Below are positions 17,120-24,386 of a stretch of DNA of 64,000 bases, in pieces. Made by a program: the position numbers and the translations under genes. The stretch comes from Burkholderia sp. OK233. Its GTDB lineage: Bacteria > Pseudomonadota > Gammaproteobacteria > Burkholderiales > Burkholderiaceae. The stretch spans positions 2,542,001 through 2,606,000 of the forward strand of contig NZ_OCSR01000001.1 in assembly GCF_900230185.1 (NCBI RefSeq). Direction: 5' to 3'. The notes beneath the pieces are model-generated. The model ran no database searches and had not been told where the DNA came from. It saw only the letters and a list, made by a program, of their open reading frames with translations. How positions within the stretch are numbered: the first letter of the stretch is position 1; every line of letters begins with the position of its first letter.

Positions 17120-17563
17120 TCATATGGGCGGTGCTGTCGGCGCAGACAGCACGGCTATGTGGACGGTCCACACGTCCATTTTTGCAGCGCCTGCATCATC
17201 CGCATGACGCAGCACGTAGAAGCCAGAGCCCAGCGGCCGAGGGAGTTCGATGACATCCATCTTTGCAATCGGCTTGAAACTCCGTCGTGCATTGCGCATC
17301 CGCTGCATGCTGCTGTTGCGCTCTCGATACGCCGGATGTGCAGCTCGATATTCGCGCCAATAGCTTGAGTGGCCTGCGCGCCATCTCGCTTGGGCCCGGG
17401 CCTGGTTGTCGCGATAGTCTCGGTCGATTCGGAGCCGGTGGTTCTGCCAGTCGCGTCGACGTGCGCGCTGGCAAGCTTCCGACGAGCAATAACGCTGACG
17501 GGGAACATGCGCCAGCGGCAGGAACGCGCTGCCACAGGCGAGACAGAGGCGGGGCGATTTCAT
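17120..17563 (-). CDS. Small Cys-rich (zinc-ribbon-like) basic protein of the recombinase module
   Basis: A 147-residue protein with GGAGG upstream of its ATG. The N-terminus has CLACGSAF, about 14 residues later RYCSSEACQRARRR, a CxxC...CxxxxC pattern suited to one zinc ion. A strongly basic and aromatic helix follows (DYRDNQARAQARWRAG, HSSYWREYRAAHPAYRERN). The last third looks unrelated and may be divergent. I recall similar proteins encoded next to recombinases in proteobacteria, but with no assigned function. It lies 168 bases upstream of the serine recombinase on the same strand and probably belongs to the same transcription unit. DNA binding is inferred. Confidence 0.68.
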   Translation of the reverse strand: MKSPRLCLACGSAFLPLAHVPRQRYCSSEACQRARRRDWQNHRLRIDRDYRDNQARAQARWRAGHSSYWREYRAAHPAYRERNSSMQRMRNARRSFKPIAKMDVIELPRPLGSGFYVLRHADDAGAAKMDVWTVHIAVLSAPTAPPI

Positions 17564-17918
17564 GAGTGCCCTCCAGGTCGGGTTGCGACGGGCGGACGCC
17601 GACGCCTCGACCAGCCACCGAAAGCACTGGCTCGAGACAGATTAGAGAGCGGCTTACTCGGTAATCGCTTCGTTAAACGGCCATCGCTGTTCGCTTGGCG
17701 CGTTAGCAGGCCAAGCTCAGAAACTTGGACATTTCTTGATGGCGGAGGTGCATCGAGATGGTTCGCTCACGAGCGCAAATTGCCAAAATTGCTGTGTCGG
17801 ACACGCAACTTTTTGCGGCTCCAGGTACAAACCTGAGCGACGGCTGCTGATGGGAGAGGACCCGTCCCGTTGTGAACCCCCGTACATGTCGGAGACGGCC
17901 CCGGACGGTTGTTCTCAG
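17564..17918. other. Gene-free flank of the recombinase module
   Basis: No gene could be supported. The stretch probably holds the promoter for the leftward module. Confidence 0.4.
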
Positions 17919-18005
17919 TTTATGCGTCCACTTTCTCGCATTATGCGTTCGCCCCCAGCGCGAAACCCTTGTCCCATAAGGCGCAATTTCTCGGGTTATG
18001 GGTCT
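17919..18005. repeat. Repeat cluster built on TTATG(C/G)G
   Basis: TTATGCG occurs at 17920-17926 and 17941-17947, exactly 21 bases apart. TTATGGG occurs at 17996-18002, and its reverse complement CCCATAA at 17973-17979. Two longer units resemble each other, each containing TTTCTCG, two bases, TTATG(C/G)GT and then CGC; they are 55 bases apart. Such phased direct and inverted repeats are typical of recombinase binding sites or element ends. The cluster lies between the recombinase module and the tRNA-like fragment. Confidence 0.6.
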
Positions 18006-18090
18006 CGCTACAACCTGAAGGATTGCAGGGAAACAGAAGTCGTTAGACCATCGCCGGGTCGTAGGTGTAACCCGAGCGCTGTTACTTCAG

Positions 18091-18154
18091 GGAGGTAGTA
18101 GAACAACGCCTTCGCAATGCGAAGGTTGAGGGTTCAATCCCCCCCTCTCCACCA
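18091..18154 (+). tRNA. tRNA-like 3' fragment, probably an insertion scar
   Basis: The segment contains a D-stem-like GAAC, an anticodon-like hairpin (CCTTCGC/GCGAAGG), a T-loop GGTTCAATCC and a terminal CCACCA. The 5' acceptor half does not pair with CCTCTCC, so the gene is not complete as it stands. A rho-independent terminator follows ten bases later, as behind a real tRNA. Reading it as the remaining 3' half of a tRNA used as an integration site is reasonable. The isoacceptor cannot be assigned safely. Confidence 0.35.
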
Positions 18155-18163
18155 CGAAATATC

Positions 18164-18197
18164 AAAGGGTTACAGGTGATTTGCCTGTAACCCTTTT
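18164..18197. terminator. Strong rho-independent terminator
   Basis: A perfect 13-bp stem (AAAGGGTTACAGG with CCTGTAACCCTTT) closes a 7-base loop, flanked by A-rich and T-rich ends, so it could work in both directions. It follows the tRNA-like fragment and precedes the broken jet genes. Confidence 0.85.
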
Positions 18198-18210
18198 CTG
18201 TTTCTGCGGG

Positions 18211-18276
18211 CTGTGTAATCAGTAGGCTCGACAGATCGTGCGCCGAGGCCGTTGCGTCATGTTCCTGTTCCAACAT
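18211..18276 (-). pseudogene. 5' remnant of a jetB-like (DUF4194) Wadjet gene
   Basis: ATG at 18276 lies two bases after the jetA stop. The 22 codons kept encode MLEQEHDATASAHDLSSLLI, matching the conserved DLSxLLI start of DUF4194/JetB proteins. The gene is then cut off near 18211, where the terminator and tRNA-like DNA begin. The rest of jetB, jetC and jetD are absent. Confidence 0.55.
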
Positions 18277-18278
18277 CT

Positions 18279-18711
18279 TTATCTCACGAAAATGACTCGT
18301 GGCAGGCTTGCCTGCCGGGTCTGCTGTTCGCCGCTGTCCTTCCGGCTGCCCCAGACGATGGTCTCGCTGACCTGCTCGTCCACCACCGTGCTGAACGTGT
18401 CGCCGGCAAGTTGCAGGTAGGCGATCTTTCAGCGCGGTGTCGTCCAGAATCGAAATGTCGCCGGCCTCTGCACGGGCGATTTCCGCATCGATCTCGGCGC
18501 GGCGCTTATGCAGTTCGGCAAGCCGTGTCTCGGGATCGCTTTCGCTGCCCTCGCTCATCTGTTTGAGCAATTCGAACAAAGTAAGCAAGCGCGACTCAGT
18601 ACCGACGAAGCTACGTGCGGTCAATGTGCCAAGCCACGCAATGGCCTTTTCTGTCGCGGGCGTGAGATCGAAATGCGGTTCGTCCGAATCCTGACGATAA
18701 AACTTGCGCAC
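18279..18711 (-). pseudogene. Broken jetA-like (DUF3375) Wadjet gene
   Basis: Two pieces of one DUF3375 protein remain. The first (18711 to ~18427) reads DSDEPHFDLTPATEKAIAWL, TESRLLTLFELLKQM and ETRLAELHKRRAEIDAEIA, the middle of a JetA protein; the usual first ~80 residues are missing. The second (~18426 to 18279) is in a shifted frame and gives IAYLQLAGDTFSTVVDEQV then RQASLPRVIFVR before a stop, the typical JetA C-terminus. The central part has been deleted at ~18425. Wadjet JetABCD complexes are SMC-like machines that cut circular plasmids; this copy cannot work. Confidence 0.7.
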
Positions 18712-18812
18712 CTGATACCGCGTTGCGCGATATCAGCGAACTCGTCGCATTCGGTGTGTTGAAAAAATCAGCAGCAGGGGGCCGCAGCACGTCGTACGAG
18801 TTAGCGGATTGA
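18705..18812 (+). pseudogene. C-terminal remnant of a second Fic-family gene
   Basis: The plus-strand frame ending at TGA 18810-18812 reads APDTALRDISELVAFGVLKK then SAAGGRSTSYELAD. This is the winged-helix tail commonly found at the end of Fic proteins (TALRDIxxLVxxGVL...GGRSTSY). The rest of the gene is replaced by the jetA fragment on the other strand. It does not belong to the Fic gene at the window's left edge. Confidence 0.55.
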
Positions 18813-19159
18813 GCGCTACGTAAGTAGCCCCACTTATCCACAGCCCCCTCTGGACAACTTTTGTACAAGCCGTCTGACACGTTGTGGGCGAAACTTTGAT
18901 AAACCGGCGACCTCGCCAGGTCAGTCAAAAGTTTTCCCTGGCTCCTTGTTCCTGTTCGCCCGCGCTCCGCAGGGTTATCGATTCCGCAGTCCCTTGATCC
19001 GTAAACGAAGATTCAAGTTATCCACAGCCAGGTGCGATGCTTGTTAACTATTACTACGTATACATATACAAAGACTATAAAAACCAGAGAGGCATCCATG
19101 AAGCCCGCTGCGTAAACATGCACAAAGCAGGCAGAACAAACAGAGCCACGCCCAAACTA
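18813..19159. other. Gene-free segment with two perfect DnaA boxes and an AT-rich tract
   Basis: TTATCCACA occurs at 18834-18842 and 19018-19026 in the same orientation. An AT-rich run lies at 19034-19090, and TTGTACAA and GTTAAC palindromes are nearby. No gene is visible. Two boxes are too few for a proven origin; the segment might be a replication origin remnant of an integrated element or a DnaA-titrating site. Confidence 0.45.
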
Positions 19160-20026
19160 TCAAACCAACGGCAAACAAATCTCCGTCAGCAACTCAGCCG
19201 GCGAAGTCTCCTTAGGGCTATTCAAATACTCCTCGAACACCGGCGCATCCGCAGCCTCACGACCCGACTGCACGAGCCACGTCCCGTACAACCACTCATA
19301 AGCCGCCCGCATATCGCTATACGGCCCCTTGTGACGCAACACCGCGTATTCACCGCCTTTCACATGCGCTACCGAAACCGGCGGACTCACCGTTACCGAA
19401 GCCTGAACCGGATGCGGCAACAACACCCCAGCCTTCGACCGCAACTCATCCTCAGCAATAACACCAGGATCGTCGTAGTAAATCCCGATCATGCGCATCT
19501 GCCCCGCCAGCAAATTATGTTTCGCCAACCAGCCGAACAGCCCATCGAACGCCTTGCCGATCTGCATATACGGCCCGACGTGATCCACCGACAAAACCTC
19601 CATCGGCTCCACCTGACGAATCACCACTTCACGCATCGTCATTTGATCGTCTCCTGAAAGCGCCGGACGAAACCGGCTATGCGTACCCTGCTTGCGATAC
19701 TGCGCCGGCGGAATGCCAAAAACCGCCCGGAAGGTGCGAGAGAAAGACTGCAAACTGCTATACCCCGAGCGCTCGGCAATTTCAGCGATGGACATCGAGC
19801 CATTCGCCAGATATCCCGCCGCGCGATGCAATCGCAAACGCCGCACGGTCGTCGCCACCGTCTCGCCGTACATCGCCTGAAAGATGCGATGCCAGTGATA
19901 CGGCGACATGCAGGCGATTTGCGCGAGACGATCGATATCCAGCGGCTCGTCGAGATGATCGTAAATATGGTCCAGCACGCGGCCCAGCCGAGTTTCGTAC
20001 CGCGCCCGATTGTCCGATTGGTTCAT
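19160..20026 (-). CDS. AraC-family regulator with GyrI-like effector domain
   Basis: A 288-residue protein with an N-terminal AraC/XylS double HTH (LDEPLDIDRLAQIACMSPYHW, then SIAEIAERSGYSSLQSFSRTF) and a C-terminal GyrI-like ligand domain from about residue 130 (REVVIRQVEPMEVLSVDHVG, later GGEYAVLRHKGPYSDM). This is the Rob/SoxS-related layout, in which the GyrI-like fold binds a small hydrophobic compound. The start at 20026 fits the beginning of the HTH domain; the frame can be extended to 20098. It faces away from the ethanolamine permease gene, sharing a 256-base intergenic region with it, but nothing shows that it controls it. Confidence 0.85.
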   Translation of the reverse strand: MNQSDNRARYETRLGRVLDHIYDHLDEPLDIDRLAQIACMSPYHWHRIFQAMYGETVATTVRRLRLHRAAGYLANGSMSIAEIAERSGYSSLQSFSRTFRAVFGIPPAQYRKQGTHSRFRPALSGDDQMTMREVVIRQVEPMEVLSVDHVGPYMQIGKAFDGLFGWLAKHNLLAGQMRMIGIYYDDPGVIAEDELRSKAGVLLPHPVQASVTVSPPVSVAHVKGGEYAVLRHKGPYSDMRAAYEWLYGTWLVQSGREAADAPVFEEYLNSPKETSPAELLTEICLPLV

Positions 20027-20282
20027 AAGTGAGGTAGCCCAACCAAAAGAAGAGTGCCGAAGGGATGCGAACCAAAGTACCACGTCCCCATTTACCAAAT
20101 CCTGCGAACTTCACACACCGCACACAAACGGAATTAAGTGCCCACTGACACAATCGCGCCCTAACTTTGCCGAATTTCGATAACACCTCGAATAATGGCT
20201 CACTACCATCGGCTGAAGCCTGTCGGCCCATGCACCGCAAAGCCTTGCGGCGTCGAGCAAGCGGCAACATCAGGAGCGCCCG

Positions 20283-21686
20283 ATGAAATCAGAATCCAAA
20301 AGTCAGCACGTCGGTAAAGTCACGCATCACGAGTTGCAACAGACGCTCGGCACGTGGCAACTGTGGGGGATCGCGGTCGGTCTGGTCATTTCCGGCGAGT
20401 ATTTCGGCTGGAGCTACGGCTGGGCGAGCGCCGGCACGCTCGGCTTCGTCATCACGGCGGTTTTCATCGCCGCGATGTACACCACCTTCATTTTCAGTTT
20501 CACCGAACTCACCACGTCGATTCCGCATGCGGGCGGCCCGTTCGCCTACGCACGTCACGCTTTCGGCCCGACCGGCGGTTATCTGGCGGGCGCAGCGACG
20601 TTAGTCGAATTCGTGTTTGCGCCGCCCGCCATTGCACTCGCGATCGGCGCCTATCTGCACGTGCAGTTTCCGGGTCTAGAGCCGAAACACGCGGCGATGG
20701 GTGCGTATCTGGTCTTCATGGCGCTGAATATTGTTGGTGTGCAGATCGCCGCGGCCTTCGAGTTGTGCGTGACGTTGCTGGCGATCTTCGAATTGCTGGT
20801 GTTCATGGGCGTCGTGTCGCCTGGTTTTCAGTGGTCGAACTTCACGAAAGGCGGCTGGTCCGGCGCGGACACCTTCAGCATGGGCTCGTTCCACGGCATG
20901 TTCGCGGCGATTCCCTTCGCCATCTGGTTCTTCCTCGCGATCGAAGGCGTCGCGATGGCCGCCGAAGAAGCCAAGAATCCGAAGCGTTCGATTCCGATCG
21001 CCTATGTCGCCGGTATTCTGACGCTGGTCGTGCTCGCCATCGGCGTGATGGTGTTCGCAGGCGCCGCCGGCGATTGGACCAAGCTGTCGAACATCAACGA
21101 TCCGTTGCCGCAGGCCATGAAGTTCATTGTCGGCGAACATAGCGGCTGGATGCATATGCTCGTTTGGCTCGGCCTGTTCGGGCTCGTCGCGTCGTTCCAC
21201 GGCATCATCCTCGGCTACTCGCGCCAGATTTTCGCGCTGGCTCGCGCAGGTTATCTGCCGGAGTGGCTCTCCAAGGTGCATCCGCGCTTCAAGACGCCGC
21301 ATCGTGCAATCATCGCCGGTGGCGTGGTTGGCATCGCCGCGATCTATAGCGACGAGCTGATCCAGTTCGGCGGTCAGACGCTGACGGCGAACATCGTGAC
21401 GATGTCCGTATTTGGCGCTATCGTGATGTATATCATCAGCATGTTGTCGCTGTTCAAGCTGCGCCGCTCGGACCCGAACATGGAGCGCCCATTCCGCGCA
21501 CCGCTGTTTCCGTTCTTTCCGGCGTTCGCGCTGGTGGCCGCGGTGATTTGTCTGGCAACGATGGTTTACTTCAATTTCCTGGTCGCCATCGTGTTCGCGA
21601 TCTTCCTCGCGCTCGGCTACGTCTACTTCCTGTTGACGCGCCATCAACGCGAAGCAGCACCGGCAGACGCTTTGCTGGAAGAGTGA
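20283..21686 (+). CDS. eat: Ethanolamine permease
   Basis: A 467-residue APC-superfamily transporter with about 12 hydrophobic helices. It begins with a soluble stretch, then LGTWQLWGIAVGLVISGEYF, a pattern typical of the Eat ethanolamine permease, and later YARHAFGPTGGYLAGAATLV and GYSRQIFALARAGYLPEWLS. It should take up ethanolamine at the inner membrane. AGGAG precedes the ATG. eutB follows 43 bases later, so eat-eutB-eutC is one operon. There are no microcompartment shell genes, as in the short pseudomonad-type pathway. Confidence 0.92.
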   Translation: MKSESKSQHVGKVTHHELQQTLGTWQLWGIAVGLVISGEYFGWSYGWASAGTLGFVITAVFIAAMYTTFIFSFTELTTSIPHAGGPFAYARHAFGPTGGYLAGAATLVEFVFAPPAIALAIGAYLHVQFPGLEPKHAAMGAYLVFMALNIVGVQIAAAFELCVTLLAIFELLVFMGVVSPGFQWSNFTKGGWSGADTFSMGSFHGMFAAIPFAIWFFLAIEGVAMAAEEAKNPKRSIPIAYVAGILTLVVLAIGVMVFAGAAGDWTKLSNINDPLPQAMKFIVGEHSGWMHMLVWLGLFGLVASFHGIILGYSRQIFALARAGYLPEWLSKVHPRFKTPHRAIIAGGVVGIAAIYSDELIQFGGQTLTANIVTMSVFGAIVMYIISMLSLFKLRRSDPNMERPFRAPLFPFFPAFALVAAVICLATMVYFNFLVAIVFAIFLALGYVYFLLTRHQREAAPADALLEE

Positions 21687-21729
21687 CGGATCGAGCCGCT
21701 GCGCAAGCAGCGGCGATGGAGTCGTAAAG

Positions 21730-23124
21730 ATGAGCTACACCGAGACAATCGGCAGCCGCACTTATCGCTTTGCCGACCTGAAAACCTTGATGGCGAAGGC
21801 CAGTCCGCAGCGTTCCGGCGACCAGCTCGCGGGCGTCGCGGCGGCGAGCGAAGAAGAGCGCGTCGCGGCCAAGATGGCGCTCGCGCAGGTGCCGCTGCGC
21901 ACGTTTCTCAATGAGGCGCTGATTCCCTACGAAAGCGACGAGGTCACGCGCCTCGTGATCGACGATCACTCGCCGCAAGCGTTCGCCGAGATCTCACATC
22001 TGACGGTCGGTGATTTCCGCAACTGGCTGTTGAGCAGCACGACCGATGCGGACGCGCTCACGCGTATCACCGCCGGCCTTACGCCAGAGATGGTGGCGGC
22101 GGTCTCGAAGTTGATGCGCAATCAGGATCTGATCGCAGCGGCGCGCAAGCGTCCGGTGATTACGCGCTTTCGCAATACGATCGGCTTGCCCGGTCACATG
22201 TCGGTGCGTCTGCAACCGAATCATCCGACCGACGATGTCAAAGGTATCGCTGCGTCGATGCTCGACGGCCTGATGTACGGCTGCGGCGACGCGATGATCG
22301 GCATTAATCCGGCCAGCGACAATCTTGCTGCGATCACCAAGCTGTTGCTGATGATCGACGACTTCCGCCAACGCTATCAGGTGCCCACGCAATCGTGCGT
22401 GCTGACTCACGTCACGAACACGATCGCGGCAATTGAAAAAGGCGCGCCGGTCGATCTCGTGTTTCAGTCGATTGCCGGTACAGAGAAAGCGAACGCGGGT
22501 TTCGGTATTTCGCTTGCGTTGTTGCAGGAAGCGTATGAAGCGGGGTTGTCGCTGAAACGCGGCACTGTCGGCAATAACCTGATGTATTTCGAAACGGGTC
22601 AGGGCAGCGCCTTATCGGCCGATGCGCATTTCGGCGTCGACCAACAGACGTGCGAAGTGCGCGCCTATGCAGTCGCGCGCAAATTCAATCCGTTTCTGGT
22701 TAACACGGTGGTCGGTTTCATCGGACCGGAGTATCTGTACGACGGCAAGCAGATCACGCGCGCGGGTCTCGAAGATCACTTCTGTGGCAAGCTGCTCGGC
22801 GTGCCGATGGGTTGCGACATCTGCTACACGAATCACGCCGAAGCCGATCAGGACGATATGGATAACCTGCTCACGCTATTGGGCGTGGCGGGCATCAATT
22901 TCATCATGGGCATTCCGGGTGCGGACGATGTGATGCTCAACTATCAAAGCACGTCCTTCCACGACGCCCTTTACGTGCGCGACGTGCTCGGTCTGCGCCG
23001 TGCGCCGGAATTCGAGGAATGGCTGGAGTCGATGCAGATCACGGACGCGCGCGGCACGTTGCTGAGCGCGTCGTCACAGCAACCGCTGCTGCAAGGCGCG
23101 AATGACTGGATAGGTATCGCATGA
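21730..23124 (+). CDS. eutB: Ethanolamine ammonia-lyase large subunit
   Basis: A 464-residue protein, the normal EutB length. It opens with YTETIGSRTYRFADLKTLMA and contains PGHMSVRLQPNHPTDDVKGI, TGQGSALSADAHFGVDQQT and a late Cys-rich GVPMGCDICYTNHAEADQDD. With EutC it converts ethanolamine to acetaldehyde and ammonia, using adenosylcobalamin by a radical mechanism in a TIM barrel. The eutC start overlaps the stop by four bases (ATGA), coupling the two subunits in translation. No EutA reactivase or cobalamin riboswitch is visible nearby. Confidence 0.96.
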   Translation: MSYTETIGSRTYRFADLKTLMAKASPQRSGDQLAGVAAASEEERVAAKMALAQVPLRTFLNEALIPYESDEVTRLVIDDHSPQAFAEISHLTVGDFRNWLLSSTTDADALTRITAGLTPEMVAAVSKLMRNQDLIAAARKRPVITRFRNTIGLPGHMSVRLQPNHPTDDVKGIAASMLDGLMYGCGDAMIGINPASDNLAAITKLLLMIDDFRQRYQVPTQSCVLTHVTNTIAAIEKGAPVDLVFQSIAGTEKANAGFGISLALLQEAYEAGLSLKRGTVGNNLMYFETGQGSALSADAHFGVDQQTCEVRAYAVARKFNPFLVNTVVGFIGPEYLYDGKQITRAGLEDHFCGKLLGVPMGCDICYTNHAEADQDDMDNLLTLLGVAGINFIMGIPGADDVMLNYQSTSFHDALYVRDVLGLRRAPEFEEWLESMQITDARGTLLSASSQQPLLQGANDWIGIA

Positions 23125-23906
23125 GCGACTTCCTCGAAAAAAATCCATGGAACGCGCTGCGGCAGTTCACCAATGCGCGCATCGCGTTGGGTCGCGCGGG
23201 CAACAGTTTGCCGACCGCACCGTTGCTCGCGTTCAACCTGTCGCATGCGCAGGCGCGCGACGCCGTGCATCATCCGCTTGATACGGACGTGCTGCACGAA
23301 CAACTGCGCGCGCTAAGTTTCAGCACACTGGACGTGCACAGTGCCGCGCCCGATCGCGAGCATTATTTGCGGCGTCCGGATCTCGGCAGACGCCTGAGCG
23401 ACGAGAGCCGCACAGCGCTCGGACAACTCAAGGTCGAGACGCCCGAGGTGGTCTTTGTCATCGCCGACGGCCTCTCCGCATTCGCTGCGTCGAAACAATC
23501 GATTCCGCTGCTGCAAGCGGTTTGCGCAAAACTCACGGACTGGAAGATCGGCCCCGTCGTCGTCGCGCGGCAAGCCCGCGTCGCACTCGGTGACGAGATC
23601 GGCGAACTGCTCAATGCCAAACTGGTTGTTATGTTGATTGGCGAGCGTCCAGGTTTGAGTTCGCCCGATAGCCTCGGTATCTACCTGACGTACGCCCCTA
23701 AGGTGGGTTGCAGCGATGCGCAACGCAACTGTATTTCCAACGTGCGTCCTGAAGGTCTTAACTACGAATCAGCCGCGCACAAATTGCATTACCTGCTGAC
23801 GCATGCAAGACGTTTGGGTCTCACCGGTGTCGGCTTGAAGGACGATAGCGACACCTTGCTGGCGAGTACGCCGCCAACACCCGCGGTCAGCGACGATTCA
23901 AAGTAG
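23121..23906 (+). CDS. eutC: Ethanolamine ammonia-lyase small subunit
   Basis: A 261-residue protein, normal for EutC. Recognisable parts are WNALRQFTNARIALGRAGNS, the VVFVIADGLSAFA region and the C-terminal GLNYESAAHKLHYLLTHARR. EutC binds the cobalamin tail and completes the EutB active site. Its start overlaps eutB by four bases. The gene ends only nine bases from the convergent DUF779 gene, leaving little room for separate terminators. Confidence 0.95.
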   Translation: MSDFLEKNPWNALRQFTNARIALGRAGNSLPTAPLLAFNLSHAQARDAVHHPLDTDVLHEQLRALSFSTLDVHSAAPDREHYLRRPDLGRRLSDESRTALGQLKVETPEVVFVIADGLSAFAASKQSIPLLQAVCAKLTDWKIGPVVVARQARVALGDEIGELLNAKLVVMLIGERPGLSSPDSLGIYLTYAPKVGCSDAQRNCISNVRPEGLNYESAAHKLHYLLTHARRLGLTGVGLKDDSDTLLASTPPTPAVSDDSK

Positions 23907-23915
23907 GCGCGCAAT

Positions 23916-24314
23916 TCAAGCATCCGCCCGTTCCACCGGATGCGTCTCCAACCAAGCGTTCTCTTCATCCTCGAAGAGCCGCGAGCGCGTCAAGAACCGC
24001 AACCCGCTCGGCCGCTCCAAAGAAAACATCCCACCATTCCCCGGCACGACATCGATGATCAACTGCGTGTGCTGCCAGTATTCGAACTGCGATTCGCTCA
24101 TATAGAACGGCACAACGGCAATCGTGCCGAGTTTCACATCGGACGAGCCGACCATGAACTCACTCTGAGGAAACATCATCGGCGCGCTGCCGTCGCAGCA
24201 TCCACCGGATTGATGAAACAACACGGCCCCGTGTTCGGCGCATAGCTTATCGATCAAATCGACCGCGGCAGGCGTGGCTATCACACGCGCTACTTGCTTC
24301 TCATCAGCCATCAC
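23916..24314 (-). CDS. DUF779 protein paired with aldehyde dehydrogenase
   Basis: A 132-residue soluble protein of the DUF779 family: VIATPAAVDLIDKLCAEHGA, VLFHQSGGCCDGSAPMMFPQ, VVPFYMSESQFEYWQHTQLI and ...FSLERPSGLRFLTRSRLF. The GGCCDG Cys pair is a family hallmark. Its biochemical role is unknown, but it is repeatedly found next to NAD-dependent acetaldehyde dehydrogenases, as here, 72 bases downstream of one. It is probably transcribed with that gene from the sigma-54 promoter. Confidence 0.88.
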   Translation of the reverse strand: MMADEKQVARVIATPAAVDLIDKLCAEHGAVLFHQSGGCCDGSAPMMFPQSEFMVGSSDVKLGTIAVVPFYMSESQFEYWQHTQLIIDVVPGNGGMFSLERPSGLRFLTRSRLFEDEENAWLETHPVERADA

Positions 24315-24386
24315 AAGCCCTCGCTGAAAAAGAGCGAGCCGCGCAAAGCAGCCCGCTCGAACAGAAATGCTAACGCCTCGTCAAGC

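Noticed and set aside
17736..18098. 120-codon plus-strand frame
   Set aside because: Runs through the repeat cluster, repeats itself there, and shows no protein-like features.
18813..19090. Chromosomal replication origin
   Set aside because: Only two perfect DnaA boxes and no dnaA, repA or parAB gene nearby, so I do not call it an origin.
20027..20282. Cobalamin riboswitch before the ethanolamine operon
   Set aside because: No B12-box-like sequence or long conserved structure was visible.
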